Below are positions 22,316 to 30,758 of a stretch of DNA of 64,000 nt, piece after piece (positions within the stretch are counted from its first letter, which is position 1; every line of letters starts with the position of its first letter). The notes below the pieces were generated by a model. That model was not told where the DNA came from. It made no database searches and saw nothing but the letters and a program-made list of their open reading frames with translations. Source of the stretch: Enterobacter sp. R4-368 (GTDB taxonomy: Bacteria; Pseudomonadota; Gammaproteobacteria; Enterobacterales; Enterobacteriaceae); contig NC_021500.1 of NCBI RefSeq assembly GCF_000410515.1, positions 2,108,001-2,172,000 of the forward strand, given 5' to 3'. The position numbers and the translations under genes are program-made.

Positions 22316-22454
22316 TCGAGCTTCCTTATGTTGTTCCAAAACGGGAAAACCACCCCTTCCAGCAAGGAGAGATCCCTAAAGGGTAAACAATAAGCCGCCA
22401 TTTCGCCAAGTTGATCACATTTTGTGTTCGCAGGCATTTTGTTGAATTCACAAT

Positions 22455-22483
22455 AAAAAAGGCCCGCAAAATGCGGGCCTTTT
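22455..22483. terminator. Bidirectional-looking terminator after fbaA
   Basis: GGCCCGCA-AAA-TGCGGGCC with an A-run before and T-run after it lies 20 bases past the fbaA stop. On the minus strand the hairpin is followed by TTTTTTATTG, a strong intrinsic terminator for the epd-pgk-fbaA operon. Confidence 0.92.
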
Positions 22484-22502
22484 CAGACAGAAGCAGTGTA
22501 AA

Positions 22503-23582
22503 TTACAGAACGTCTACCGCGTTCAGCTCTTTGAAAGCCTGCTCCAGACGAGTCACCATGCTGGTCTGCGCAGCACGCAGCCATACACGCGGATCGTAGT
22601 ATTTTTTGTTCGGCTGGTCTGCGCCTTTCGGGTTACCCAACTGGCCCTGCAGATAGCCTTCGTTTTCTTTGTAGTACTTCAGAATACCTTCCCAGGTTGC
22701 CCATTGGGTGTCGGTATCGATGTTCATTTTGATAACGCCGTAGCTTACGGAGTCTTTGATTTCCTGAGCGGAAGAACCGGAACCACCGTGGAATACGAAG
22801 TTCAGGCTGTTGTGCGGCAGGTTATGTTTCTTAGAAACATATTCCTGAGAGTCGCGCAGGATAGTCGGGGTCAGTTTCACGTTACCCGGTTTGTACACGC
22901 CGTGTACGTTACCGAAGGAAGCGGCGATGGTGAAACGCGGGCTGATTTTGTTCAGCTCGGTGTATGCGTAATCAACGTCTTCCGGCTGGGTGTACAGTGC
23001 AGACGCGTCCATATGGCTGTTGTCTACGCCGTCTTCTTCACCACCGGTGCAACCCAGTTCGATTTCCAGCGTCATGCCCATTTTGGCCATACGCGCCAGG
23101 TATTTGGAGCTGATCGCGATGTTCTCTTCCAGAGACTCTTCAGACAGGTCAATCATGTGAGAAGAGAACAGCGGTTTACCGGTAGCTGCGAAGTGTTTTT
23201 CACCCGCGTCCAGCAGGCCGTCGATCCACGGCAGCAGTTTTTTCGCGCAGTGGTCGGTGTGCAGGATAACCGGTACGCCGTAGTGCTCTGCCATCTGGTG
23301 TACGTGATGCGCACCAGAGATAGCCCCCAGAATTGCCGCGCCCTGAGGAACGTCAGTTTTCACGCCTTTACCCGCGATGAACGCTGCGCCGCCGTTAGAG
23401 AACTGAACGATAACAGGCGCTTTAACTTTCGCTGCAGCTTCCAGAACAGCGTTAATGGAGTCAGTACCTACGCAGTTAACCGCAGGCAGAGCGAAGTTGT
23501 TTTCTTTAGCTACCTGGAACACTTTCTGAACGTCATCACCAGTGATCACGCCAGGTTTTACGAAATCAAAAATTTTAGACAT
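22503..23582 (-). CDS. fbaA: Class II fructose-bisphosphate aldolase
   Basis: FbaA cleaves fructose-1,6-bisphosphate to DHAP and glyceraldehyde-3-phosphate, using zinc. It is 359 residues, the E. coli length. Zinc ligands are visible in LHTDHCAKK (His), ELGCTGGEEDGVDNS (Glu region), FGNVHGVYKPG (His) and FHGGSGSS (His). I used ATG 23582 (MSKIFDFVKPGVI); 13 upstream in-frame codons are not conserved. It is the last gene of epd-pgk-fbaA. A palindromic repeat and a hairpin separate it from pgk, consistent with separate mRNA ends or differential expression within the operon. Confidence 0.98.
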   Translation of the reverse strand: MSKIFDFVKPGVITGDDVQKVFQVAKENNFALPAVNCVGTDSINAVLEAAAKVKAPVIVQFSNGGAAFIAGKGVKTDVPQGAAILGAISGAHHVHQMAEHYGVPVILHTDHCAKKLLPWIDGLLDAGEKHFAATGKPLFSSHMIDLSEESLEENIAISSKYLARMAKMGMTLEIELGCTGGEEDGVDNSHMDASALYTQPEDVDYAYTELNKISPRFTIAASFGNVHGVYKPGNVKLTPTILRDSQEYVSKKHNLPHNSLNFVFHGGSGSSAQEIKDSVSYGVIKMNIDTDTQWATWEGILKYYKENEGYLQGQLGNPKGADQPNKKYYDPRVWLRAAQTSMVTRLEQAFKELNAVDVL

Positions 23583-23619
23583 GTTACGTAGTCCTGTATC
23601 TTCGGCCGTTGTACACATC

Positions 23620-23726
23620 ATCCTTCAAGCTGACTCGGCGCTGGCTGCCTTCGCTTACATCAGAGACTTATTGCAGTCAGTTCCTGATGATTCACTCCGT
23701 TGCCGCCTTGATGCAACTTGAATGAT
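23620..23726. repeat. ~107-bp imperfect palindrome between pgk and fbaA
   Basis: Outer arms ATCCTTCAAG (23620-23629) and CTTGAATGAT (23717-23726) pair with one mismatch, and inner arms CATCAG (23658-23663) and CTGATG (23684-23689) pair exactly. The inverted right half reads TTCAAGTTGCATCAAGGCGGC, which resembles the left half of the gcvH-gcvP element, so both seem to belong to one dispersed family. Confidence 0.75.
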
Positions 23727-23769
23727 TTTGTGTAGAGAATTAAAGCGAGCCCGAAAGCGCGCTGAAAAC

Positions 23770-23789
23770 AGGGCAGGTTTCCCTGCCCT
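23770..23789 (-). terminator. Hairpin just after pgk
   Basis: On the minus strand AGGGCAGG-GAAA-CCTGCCCT is followed by GTTTTCAG. The perfect stem with a GNRA tetraloop lies nine bases past the pgk stop and before fbaA, so it could partly terminate or protect the epd-pgk message. Confidence 0.65.
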
Positions 23790-23797
23790 TGAATGTC

Positions 23798-24961
23798 TTA
23801 CTTCTTAGCGCGCTCTTCGAGCATGGCTACTGCCGGCAGTACTTTGCCTTCCACAAATTCGAGGAACGCGCCACCGCCAGTGGAGATGTAGGAAATCTTG
23901 TCAGAGATACCAAACAGGTCAATCGCCGCCAGAGTGTCGCCGCCGCCTGCGATGGAGAACGCGTCGCTGTCTGCAATCGCGTTAGCCACAATTTCGGTAC
24001 CTTTACGGAAGTTCGGGAATTCAAACACGCCAACCGGACCGTTCCACAAAATAGTTTTGGCGTTTTTCAGGATTTCAGCCAGTTTTTGTGCAGAAACGTC
24101 GCCCAGATCCAGAATTTGCTCATCATCTTTGATGTCAGAAACAGATTTCAGGGTTGCAGTTGCGGTTTCAGAGAACTCAGTCGCAACGCGAACATCTGTC
24201 GGAACCGGGATATCGCAAGTACCGAGCAGGCGTTTGGCTTCATCAACCAGGTCAGCTTCGTACAGCGATTTGCCAACATTATGGCCTTGAGCAGCAACGA
24301 AGGTGTTAGCGATGCCGCCGCCAACAATCAGCTGGTCAGCGATTTTGGACAGAGAGTCCAGAACAGTCAGTTTAGTGGAAACTTTAGAACCACCCACGAT
24401 AGCAACCATCGGACGAGCCGGTTCTTTCAGCGCTTTACCCAGCGCTTCCAGTTCGTCTGCCAGCAGCGGGCCTGCGCAAGCGACATCAGCAAATTTACCG
24501 ATACCATGCGTAGACGCCTGAGCGCGGTGTGCAGTACCGAATGCGTCCATCACGAACACGTCGCACAGTGCAGCGTATTTTTTAGACAGTGCTTCGTCGT
24601 CTTTCTTCTCGCCTTTGTTAAAGCGAACGTTTTCCAGAACGACCAGCTCACCCGCAGCAACTTCTACGCCGTCCAGGTAATCTTTAACCAGGCGAACCGG
24701 GTTGGACAATTTGTCTTTCAGATAGTTAACAACCGGCAGCAGAGAGAATTCTTCGTTGTACTCGCCTTCGGTCGGACGACCCAGGTGGGAAGTCACCATT
24801 ACTTTCGCACCCTGCTTCAGCGCCAGTTCAATGGTCGGCAGAGAAGCACGAATACGCGCGTCGCTGGTCACTTTGCCATCTTTAACCGGCACGTTCAGAT
24901 CAGCACGGATGAAAACGCGTTTACCAGCCAGATCCAGATCGGTCATCTTAATTACAGACAT
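23798..24961 (-). CDS. pgk: Phosphoglycerate kinase
   Basis: Pgk makes ATP in glycolysis by transferring the phosphate of 1,3-bisphosphoglycerate to ADP. It is 387 residues as in E. coli. The N-terminal substrate domain shows RADLNVP and TSHLGRP; the C-terminal nucleotide domain shows the GGSKVSTK motif and GGGDTLAAI plus [10 protein letters not shown]. The start is ATG 24961 ([15 protein letters not shown]), preceded by GAGAGGATT; five further upstream codons are not conserved. It is the middle gene of epd-pgk-fbaA, 48 bases after epd. Confidence 0.98.
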   Translation of the reverse strand: MSVIKMTDLDLAGKRVFIRADLNVPVKDGKVTSDARIRASLPTIELALKQGAKVMVTSHLGRPTEGEYNEEFSLLPVVNYLKDKLSNPVRLVKDYLDGVEVAAGELVVLENVRFNKGEKKDDEALSKKYAALCDVFVMDAFGTAHRAQASTHGIGKFADVACAGPLLADELEALGKALKEPARPMVAIVGGSKVSTKLTVLDSLSKIADQLIVGGGIANTFVAAQGHNVGKSLYEADLVDEAKRLLGTCDIPVPTDVRVATEFSETATATLKSVSDIKDDEQILDLGDVSAQKLAEILKNAKTILWNGPVGVFEFPNFRKGTEIVANAIADSDAFSIAGGGDTLAAIDLFGISDKISYISTGGGAFLEFVEGKVLPAVAMLEERAKK

Positions 24962-25009
24962 GGTGAATCCTCTCAATGATTCTTAAAGTTTTGCGAGCGC
25001 TGTTGCGCC

Positions 25010-26029
25010 CTACCTGAAACCAATAGCCGCCATTGCTAACGTCGTGTCGAGCATTCGGTTAGCAAAGCCCCATTCGTTATCGCACCATACCAGGGTTTTA
25101 ATCAGGTGCGCGCCACTGACCCGTGTCTGCGTGCCATCAACAATGGCACTATGCGGATCGTGGTTAAAATCGGTTGAAACCAACGGTAATTCCGTATAGT
25201 CAACTATACCATGAAATGTTCCCTGCGCTGCTTTTTGCAGCAACGCATTGACTTCACTGGCTTTTACCGGTTTCTTCACCGTTACACTCAGATCGATAGC
25301 GGTGACATTAATTGTCGGCACACGTACCGCTATCGCTTCAAATCTGTCATTAAACTGCGGGAAAATTCTCGTGATGCCTGCCGCCAGTTTTGTATCCACC
25401 GGGATGATGGACTGACTGGCCGCGCGCGTACGCCGCAAATCGGGATGGTAGGCGTCAATCACTTGCTGGTCGTGCATCGCCGAGTGAATCGTTGTCACGG
25501 TTCCTGACTCAATGCCATACGCATCGTCGAGTAGTTTTATGACCGGAATAATACAGTTTGTCGTACAGGACGCGTTAGAAACCAGCAGATCGTCGGCTCG
25601 CAGCGTGTTTTGATTGACGCCGAAAACGATAGTTGCATCAAGGTCGTTGCTGCCAGGATGGGAGAAGAGCACTTTTTTTGCCCCCGCCGCCAGATGCGCC
25701 TCGCCATCTTCACGGTTGCCGTACACGCCTGTACAGTCGAGCACCACATCAACGCCTAACTCACGCCACGGCAGCGCATCGATAGCACGCTCATGCAGAA
25801 TGCGAATAACGTCATCGCCGACTATCAGTTGTTCACGCTCCTGGCGAACATCCCATGCGAAACGCCCATGGCTGGTGTCATATTTCAACAAATGCGCCAT
25901 GCCCACGGCATCGGCCAGTTCGTTGATTGCCACCACGGTGATTTCCGCCCGACGTCCGGATTCATATAAAGCACGAACCACATTGCGCCCGATGCGACCG
26001 AAACCATTAATCGCTATGCGTACGGTCAT
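25010..26029 (-). CDS. epd: D-erythrose-4-phosphate dehydrogenase
   Basis: Epd oxidises erythrose-4-phosphate to 4-phosphoerythronate, the first step of pyridoxal-5'-phosphate synthesis. It is a GAPDH paralogue of 339 residues. The NAD motif [13 protein letters not shown] is at residues 8-20, and the catalytic Cys155 is in [10 protein letters not shown]. Epd is told from GapA by the context (pgk and fbaA downstream) and by sequences such as [12 protein letters not shown] and [18 protein letters not shown]. It is the first gene of the operon, with a CRP-like site about 200 bases upstream. Tkt, also in this window, makes and uses erythrose-4-phosphate. Confidence 0.96.
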   Translation of the reverse strand: MTVRIAINGFGRIGRNVVRALYESGRRAEITVVAINELADAVGMAHLLKYDTSHGRFAWDVRQEREQLIVGDDVIRILHERAIDALPWRELGVDVVLDCTGVYGNREDGEAHLAAGAKKVLFSHPGSNDLDATIVFGVNQNTLRADDLLVSNASCTTNCIIPVIKLLDDAYGIESGTVTTIHSAMHDQQVIDAYHPDLRRTRAASQSIIPVDTKLAAGITRIFPQFNDRFEAIAVRVPTINVTAIDLSVTVKKPVKASEVNALLQKAAQGTFHGIVDYTELPLVSTDFNHDPHSAIVDGTQTRVSGAHLIKTLVWCDNEWGFANRMLDTTLAMAAIGFR

Positions 26030-26221
26030 AACTCTCCTGCAAGGCTAGCCAGCCTGAAGTGGATGACAGAGTAATCCAGCAACCACAGAAGGGGAATCCT
26101 CGCCTGCTTAAACTGCGTCTGTTTGATTATTTGTCGAACATTTAGCCGACTGAAACGCTTCAGCTAGAATAAGCGAAACATGGAATAAAAGGAATGATTG
26201 TCCAGACGGTTTCGCCAGTAA

Positions 26222-26237
26222 TCTGACCTGCATCACA
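26222..26237. promoter_or_regulatory. CRP-like site upstream of epd
   Basis: TCTGACCTGCATCACA read on the minus strand is TGTGA-N6-TCAGA, one mismatch from the CRP core. It lies about 195-210 bases before the epd start. A CRP-dependent distal promoter is known for E. coli epd. The rest of the 353-base gap 26030-26382 shows no gene. Confidence 0.55.
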
Positions 26238-26382
26238 TTTTCACTGGAATAATTGGCGCGTCCGAAGGGCTTGTTGCTGAGGTTAAGAATTAATAGAAAG
26301 GGGAACAAGCGCAACAACGCATCCCTGCGTGATGTGTTGATAAAGGAAGATTGATCCCGGCAAAACGCTTTACTGGGGATGA

Positions 26383-27132
26383 TTAAAACCAGCTACGTTC
26401 CGCTATTTTTGGTTCGGTGCGCTCTGCACGCGGCATCTCAACCGGCAGCGAGGAGAGTTGTTTAGCCCACAGATCGGCTACCCATTTCACGCCCCTGGCG
26501 GTAAAACGCGCCTGAGACCAGCTACGTTTGTTTTCCCCTACGCCGCCGTGGACGGTAAAGTAGCCCGCATCGATATGGTACTGCGGCGGCATCAGCGCAC
26601 CGTCGACGCGCTGCATAATGTTGCGCTCAAGCAAAAAGCTCCGGAACAGAGACTCCTTCACCCGTAGCATCTTACAAAGCTGCCGGAAACCAAGCGACTC
26701 CTCAACCCTGACATACCGGTCAAAGAACTCCGCCTTTGGGGCAGAAACGGCAAGCAGCGCTTCCGCACGCTGGCGCTTTTCATACTGTTCGGCCCATGCG
26801 CGCGCCGCGGCTGCGGGATTAGTGAAATCGGGCAGGCTGATATCTTTTTCTTTCTCCTGCCAGCGATCGAGCATCTCTGCAGTAAAGCCTGGCGAGAGGC
26901 GCGAAACCGTCAGCAGTGAGTCCCGCTTATTGAGCAAAAACTCCTGTCGCATCTCACCTTCCCGCTCATACACATGTTCGTTCACCGGCTGGGAGAGTCG
27001 TTGCGCAGTCTCCAGGCTTTTCACCATCCGTTTCACTTCGGTGTGAGTCAGGCCTGTCAACTTCGCGATTTCGCGGCTGCTGACCGTCGCCAGAGCCTGT
27101 TGGGAATTGAAATTTTCACCAGGAATTACCAT
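26383..27132 (-). CDS. Orphan phage-type regulator: Rha-like N-domain plus KilAC antirepressor domain
   Basis: This 249-residue protein has the architecture of phage antirepressors. Residues ~14-95 look like the Rha family (VSSREIAKLTGLTHTEVKRM, then EFLLNKRDSLLTVSRL and the RWQEKE end); residues ~132-225 look like KilAC/ANT (EFFDRYV, QLCKMLRVKESLFRSFLLER, YFTVHGGV, FTARGVKWVADLW). A charged linker joins them. The ATG has an AAGGAG ribosome-binding site seven bases upstream. No other phage gene flanks it, and E. coli has yggC/D/F/P-cmtAB at this position. Its promoter carries a strong LexA-type box, so it is probably SOS-induced. A role in inducing or tuning resident prophages is my inference; a domesticated DNA-binding regulator is the alternative. 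Confidence 0.8.
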   Translation of the reverse strand: MVIPGENFNSQQALATVSSREIAKLTGLTHTEVKRMVKSLETAQRLSQPVNEHVYEREGEMRQEFLLNKRDSLLTVSRLSPGFTAEMLDRWQEKEKDISLPDFTNPAAAARAWAEQYEKRQRAEALLAVSAPKAEFFDRYVRVEESLGFRQLCKMLRVKESLFRSFLLERNIMQRVDGALMPPQYHIDAGYFTVHGGVGENKRSWSQARFTARGVKWVADLWAKQLSSLPVEMPRAERTEPKIAERSWF

Positions 27133-27177
27133 AGGTTCACTCCTTACACATACTCACCCTGGATAATCTGTAGAATT

Positions 27178-27206
27178 ATTATACGACTTACTGTACAAAT
27201 ATCCAG
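27178..27206 (-). promoter_or_regulatory. Promoter of the Rha/KilAC gene
   Basis: On the minus strand a perfect TATAAT -10 hexamer (27183-27178) is preceded 17 bases upstream by CTGGAT (27206-27201) in the -35 position, a weak -35. The expected start is near 27171, about 40 bases before the ATG. Confidence 0.65.
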
Positions 27207-27208
27207 TA
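27189..27208. promoter_or_regulatory. LexA (SOS) box overlapping the Rha/KilAC promoter
   Basis: TACTGTACAAATATCCAGTA matches 17 of 20 bases of the E. coli consensus TACTGTATATATATACAGTA. The CTGT and CAG half-site cores are intact, with CCAG in place of ACAG as in some E. coli SOS boxes such as recN and dinI. It covers the -35 region and spacer, so bound LexA would block the promoter. Confidence 0.8.
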
Positions 27209-27404
27209 TATTTTTTATGCACAAATCAACGGCGTAGAGGTTGTTCTGTAAAAAGAGGGCTAAAAATGGGAAGTAAACGGCTGGAGACGCTAACGCAGCG
27301 GTATGGCTGATTGAGGGGGATAGGGGTGGATAAAACTATGTTTAGCTGGCCTGCAAATCTGTGGCCTTGATAAAACCCAGGCACAATGGGAAATGGTGGT
27401 CATG

Positions 27405-27436
27405 CTGGCCCGGCAGGACTTGCGCCGCCGGGCCAG
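27405..27436. terminator. GC-rich hairpin after tktA
   Basis: CTGGCCCGGC and GCCGGGCCAG form a perfect ten-base stem over a 12-base loop, eight bases past the tktA stop. No T-run follows on the minus strand. The rest of 27133-27443, apart from the SOS promoter, holds nothing I recognise. Confidence 0.6.
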
Positions 27437-27443
27437 AGGATGA

Positions 27444-29435
27444 TTACAGCAGCGCTTTCGCTTTTTCTACAACATTGTCGACGGTGAAACCAAACTCCTC
27501 GAACAGCTGCTCTGCCGGGGCGGACTCACCAAAGGTGGTCATACCGACGATAGCGCCGTTCAGGCCGACATATTTGTACCAGAAGTCAGCAATACCGGCT
27601 TCAATCGCCACGCGAGCAGAGACCGCTTTCGGCAGTACGGACTCACGGTAAGCCGCATCCTGTTTGTCGAATGCGTCGGTGGACGGCATGGAAACCACGC
27701 GCGCTTTCACGCCTTCGGCAGAGAGTTTTTCCCATGCCGAGACAGCAAGCTCAACTTCTGAGCCGGTGGCAATCAGGATCAGCTGCGGCTGACCTGCGCA
27801 ATCTTTCAGTACGTACGCACCGCGGGAGATATCTGCCAGCTGCTGCGCGGTACGCTCCTGTTGCGCTAGGTTCTGGCGGGAGAGGATCAGCGCAGTTGGG
27901 CCGTCATGGCGCTCAACACCGTATTTCCACGCCACCGCAGATTCTACCTGGTCACACGGACGCCAAGTGCTGACGTTCGGAGTAACGCGCAGGGAAGCGA
28001 CCTGCTCTACCGGCTGGTGAGTCGGGCCGTCTTCGCCCAGACCAATCGAGTCGTGGGTGTAAACCAGCACCTGACGCTGTTTCATCAGCGCTGCCATACG
28101 CACCGCATTACGGGCATATTCAACGAACATCAGGAAGGTGGAGGTGTACGGCAGGAAACCGCCGTGCAGAGCGATACCGTTAGCAATCGCGGTCATGCCG
28201 AATTCGCGCACGCCGTAGTGAATGTAGTTACCGGCAGCGTCTTCGTTAATCGCTTTCGAACCGGACCAGAGAGTCAGGTTAGAAGGCGCCAGGTCAGCGG
28301 AACCGCCGAGGAATTCCGGCAGCAGCGGACCGAAGGCTTCGATAGCATTTTGAGAGGCTTTACGGCTGGCGATTTTCGCCGGATTGGCCTGCAGTTTTTC
28401 AACAAACGCCTGCGCTTTAGCATCGAAGTCAGACGGCAGCTCGCCCTTCATACGGCGGGTGAATTCAGCCGCTTCCTGCGGGAAGGCTTTCGCGTAAGCC
28501 GCGAACTTGTCGTTCCACGCCGCTTCTTTCGCCTTGCCAGCTTCTTTTGCATCCCACTGAGCATAGATTTCAGACGGGATTTCAAACGGTGCGTATTTCC
28601 AGCCAAGCTGCTCACGGGTCAGCGCGATTTCCGCATCGCCCAGCGGCGCACCGTGGGAGTCGTGGGTACCTGCTTTGTTCGGCGAACCGAAACCGATGAT
28701 AGTTTTGCACATCAACAGGGACGGTTTATCCGTCACGCTACGAGCTTCTTCAACGGCGCGTTTGATAGCATCCGCGTTGTGGCCGTCAATGCCGCGAACC
28801 ACGTGCCAGCCATAGGCTTCAAAGCGTTTCGCCGTATCATCGGTAAACCAACCTTCCACGTGACCGTCGATGGAGATGCCGTTGTCATCATAGAACGCCA
28901 CCAGTTTGCCCAGCTTCAGCGTACCGGCCAGCGAGCAGGCTTCGTGGGAGATGCCTTCCATCATGCAGCCGTCGCCCATAAAGGCGTAGGTGAAGTGGTC
29001 AACAATGTCATGCCCAGGACGGTTGAATTGCGCTGCGAGAGTTTTCTCCGCAATCGCCATACCTACCGCGTTGGCAATGCCCTGGCCCAGCGGACCGGTA
29101 GTGGTTTCAACACCTGCGGTGTAACCCACTTCCGGGTGACCTGGCGTTTTTGAGTGCAGCTGACGGAAGTTCTGCAGCTCAGACATCGGCAGATCATAGC
29201 CGGTGAGGTGCAGCAGGCTGTAAATCAGCATTGAGCCGTGGCCGTTAGACAGCACAAAGCGGTCACGGTCAGCCCAGGCCGGATTTGTCGGGTTATGGTT
29301 CAGAAAATCACGCCACAGCACTTCGGCGATATCGGCCATCCCCATCGGGGCTCCCGGGTGACCGGATTTGGCTTTCTGTACCGCGTCCATGCTCAGCGCA
29401 CGAATAGCATTAGCAAGCTCTTTACGTGAGGACAT
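27444..29435 (-). CDS. tktA: Transketolase A
   Basis: TktA moves two-carbon ketol units between sugar phosphates in the pentose phosphate pathway and makes erythrose-4-phosphate for aromatic and PLP synthesis. It is 663 residues, the E. coli length. The thiamine diphosphate motif [18 protein letters not shown], ending in the conserved Asn of [10 protein letters not shown], is in the N-terminal domain; the pyrimidine domain has the catalytic Glu in [11 protein letters not shown], and [16 protein letters not shown] follows. ATG 29435 ([14 protein letters not shown]) is the conserved start; the open frame continues 73 codons upstream without conservation. It diverges from loiP across 279 bases. 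Confidence 0.97.
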   Translation of the reverse strand: MSSRKELANAIRALSMDAVQKAKSGHPGAPMGMADIAEVLWRDFLNHNPTNPAWADRDRFVLSNGHGSMLIYSLLHLTGYDLPMSELQNFRQLHSKTPGHPEVGYTAGVETTTGPLGQGIANAVGMAIAEKTLAAQFNRPGHDIVDHFTYAFMGDGCMMEGISHEACSLAGTLKLGKLVAFYDDNGISIDGHVEGWFTDDTAKRFEAYGWHVVRGIDGHNADAIKRAVEEARSVTDKPSLLMCKTIIGFGSPNKAGTHDSHGAPLGDAEIALTREQLGWKYAPFEIPSEIYAQWDAKEAGKAKEAAWNDKFAAYAKAFPQEAAEFTRRMKGELPSDFDAKAQAFVEKLQANPAKIASRKASQNAIEAFGPLLPEFLGGSADLAPSNLTLWSGSKAINEDAAGNYIHYGVREFGMTAIANGIALHGGFLPYTSTFLMFVEYARNAVRMAALMKQRQVLVYTHDSIGLGEDGPTHQPVEQVASLRVTPNVSTWRPCDQVESAVAWKYGVERHDGPTALILSRQNLAQQERTAQQLADISRGAYVLKDCAGQPQLILIATGSEVELAVSAWEKLSAEGVKARVVSMPSTDAFDKQDAAYRESVLPKAVSARVAIEAGIADFWYKYVGLNGAIVGMTTFGESAPAEQLFEEFGFTVDNVVEKAKALL

Positions 29436-29714
29436 TTTGACTCCAGATCGGACTGTTAAGGGCTGTTCCCGTAACGACTTGACGACAGCGCGTTTTGGGC
29501 TACGCCGGAAAAAAGTGCCAACAATGTAACCTAAGCGACAAGTCATGTACATGGAGCATCCTTTTGCCGATTCAGAAATCTCTGGAAGCTGCTCGCATGT
29601 TGCGCAATCTCCTCGCCCGCCTTCTGTTCTGTTCCTTATACTTAGGCTCACCACCGGTTCGCCTGAATTGGTGTATGAACAGAATAGCTATCCAATCATT
29701 GCGGAAGAGAACAA

Positions 29715-30473
29715 ATGAAAATTCGCCCAGCCCTGCTTGCTCTGGGAATGACCACCCTGCTTGCCGGGTGTCAGAACATGAACTCCAACGGTTTTCTCAG
29801 CTCAGGAGCGGAAGCGTTCCAGGCCTATACGTTGAGCGACGCGCAGGTAAAAGCGCTAAGCGATGACGCCTGTAAGCAGATGGACAGCAAAGCGACTATC
29901 GCCCCGGCGAGCAGCCCGTACACGCAGCGTTTGAATAAAATTGCCACCGCTCTGGGTGACAACATCAATGGCCAGCCGGTGAACTACAAAGTCTACGTGG
30001 CGAAAGACGTCAACGCCTTCGCCATGGCGAATGGCTGCATCCGTGTTTACAGTGCGCTGATGGACATGATGACCGATAACGAAGTTGAAGCGGTGATTGG
30101 CCACGAAATGGGCCACGTGGCGCTAGGCCATGTGAAGAAAGGCATGCAGGTTGCGCTCGGCACCAATGCGGTGCGCGCGGCGGCGGCCTCCGCCGGCGGG
30201 ATTGTGGGCAGCTTGTCGCAGTCGCAGCTTGGCGCACTGGGCGAGCAACTGGTTAACTCCCAGTTCTCTCAGCGCCAGGAAGCCGAAGCGGATGACTACT
30301 CTTATGATCTGCTGCGCAAACGCGGCATCAGTCCAGCCGGGTTAGCCACCAGCTTCGAAAAACTGGCGAAGATGGAAGAAGGCCGTCAGAGTTCGATGTT
30401 TGACGATCACCCCGCCTCGGCTGAACGTGCGCAGCATATCCGCGATCGCATGGCGGCAGATGGCATTAAATAA
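29715..30473 (+). CDS. loiP: Metalloprotease LoiP (YggG), M48 lipoprotein
   Basis: LoiP is an outer-membrane-associated zinc metalloprotease of family M48 that is induced at low osmolarity in E. coli. The 252-residue precursor has a lipoprotein signal peptide with lipobox LLAGC and Cys19 as the lipidated residue. The HEXXH zinc site is HEMGH at residues 130-134, and the third ligand Glu lies in QEAEADDYSYD. The ATG follows a GGAAGAGAAC ribosome-binding region. It is a single gene with its own terminator. E. coli LoiP is processed by DegP and works alongside BepA (YfgC). Confidence 0.95.
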   Translation: MKIRPALLALGMTTLLAGCQNMNSNGFLSSGAEAFQAYTLSDAQVKALSDDACKQMDSKATIAPASSPYTQRLNKIATALGDNINGQPVNYKVYVAKDVNAFAMANGCIRVYSALMDMMTDNEVEAVIGHEMGHVALGHVKKGMQVALGTNAVRAAAASAGGIVGSLSQSQLGALGEQLVNSQFSQRQEAEADDYSYDLLRKRGISPAGLATSFEKLAKMEEGRQSSMFDDHPASAERAQHIRDRMAADGIK

Positions 30474-30479
30474 TGCATT

Positions 30480-30506
30480 GGGAGGCAATCTTGCCTCCCT
30501 TTTTTT
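30480..30506 (+). terminator. Intrinsic terminator of loiP
   Basis: GGGAGGCAA pairs with TTGCCTCCC and is followed by seven T residues, seven bases past the loiP stop. Confidence 0.92.
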
Positions 30507-30685
30507 CTATGGCTGAAACCGCCTCTCGCTGAACGAAGCAGAGTGACTGCCGCATTGCGCCGTTATCACAGGATCACTACACGTTGTTCCTTCCCGGCCT
30601 CTTTGATCCATCTGCGGCGATGCAAAGGAAGCAGATCGCGAGTAACACCGCTTTCGCGCAACGCTCTTTGTGTCGAGCCTTAGAT

Positions 30686-30725
30686 AAAAAAATCCCTTCC
30701 GCACCGTGCTGGCGAGGAAGGGATT
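30686..30725 (-). terminator. Intrinsic terminator of speA
   Basis: On the minus strand AATCCCTTCC pairs with GGAAGGGATT over a 15-base loop and is followed by a run of T residues. It lies 33 bases past the speA stop, facing the loiP terminator. The stretch between the two holds no gene. Confidence 0.88.
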
Positions 30726-30758
30726 CAGTTCGTTACCGGTCAGACGCTATAACCTGCG

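Noticed and set aside
23789-24979. 396-codon plus-strand frame opposite pgk
   Set aside because: It mirrors the pgk gene exactly and comes from its codon bias; no recognisable motif or start signal.
27906-29153. 415-codon plus-strand frame opposite tktA
   Set aside because: Antisense shadow of the transketolase gene with low-complexity Arg/Phe-rich translation.
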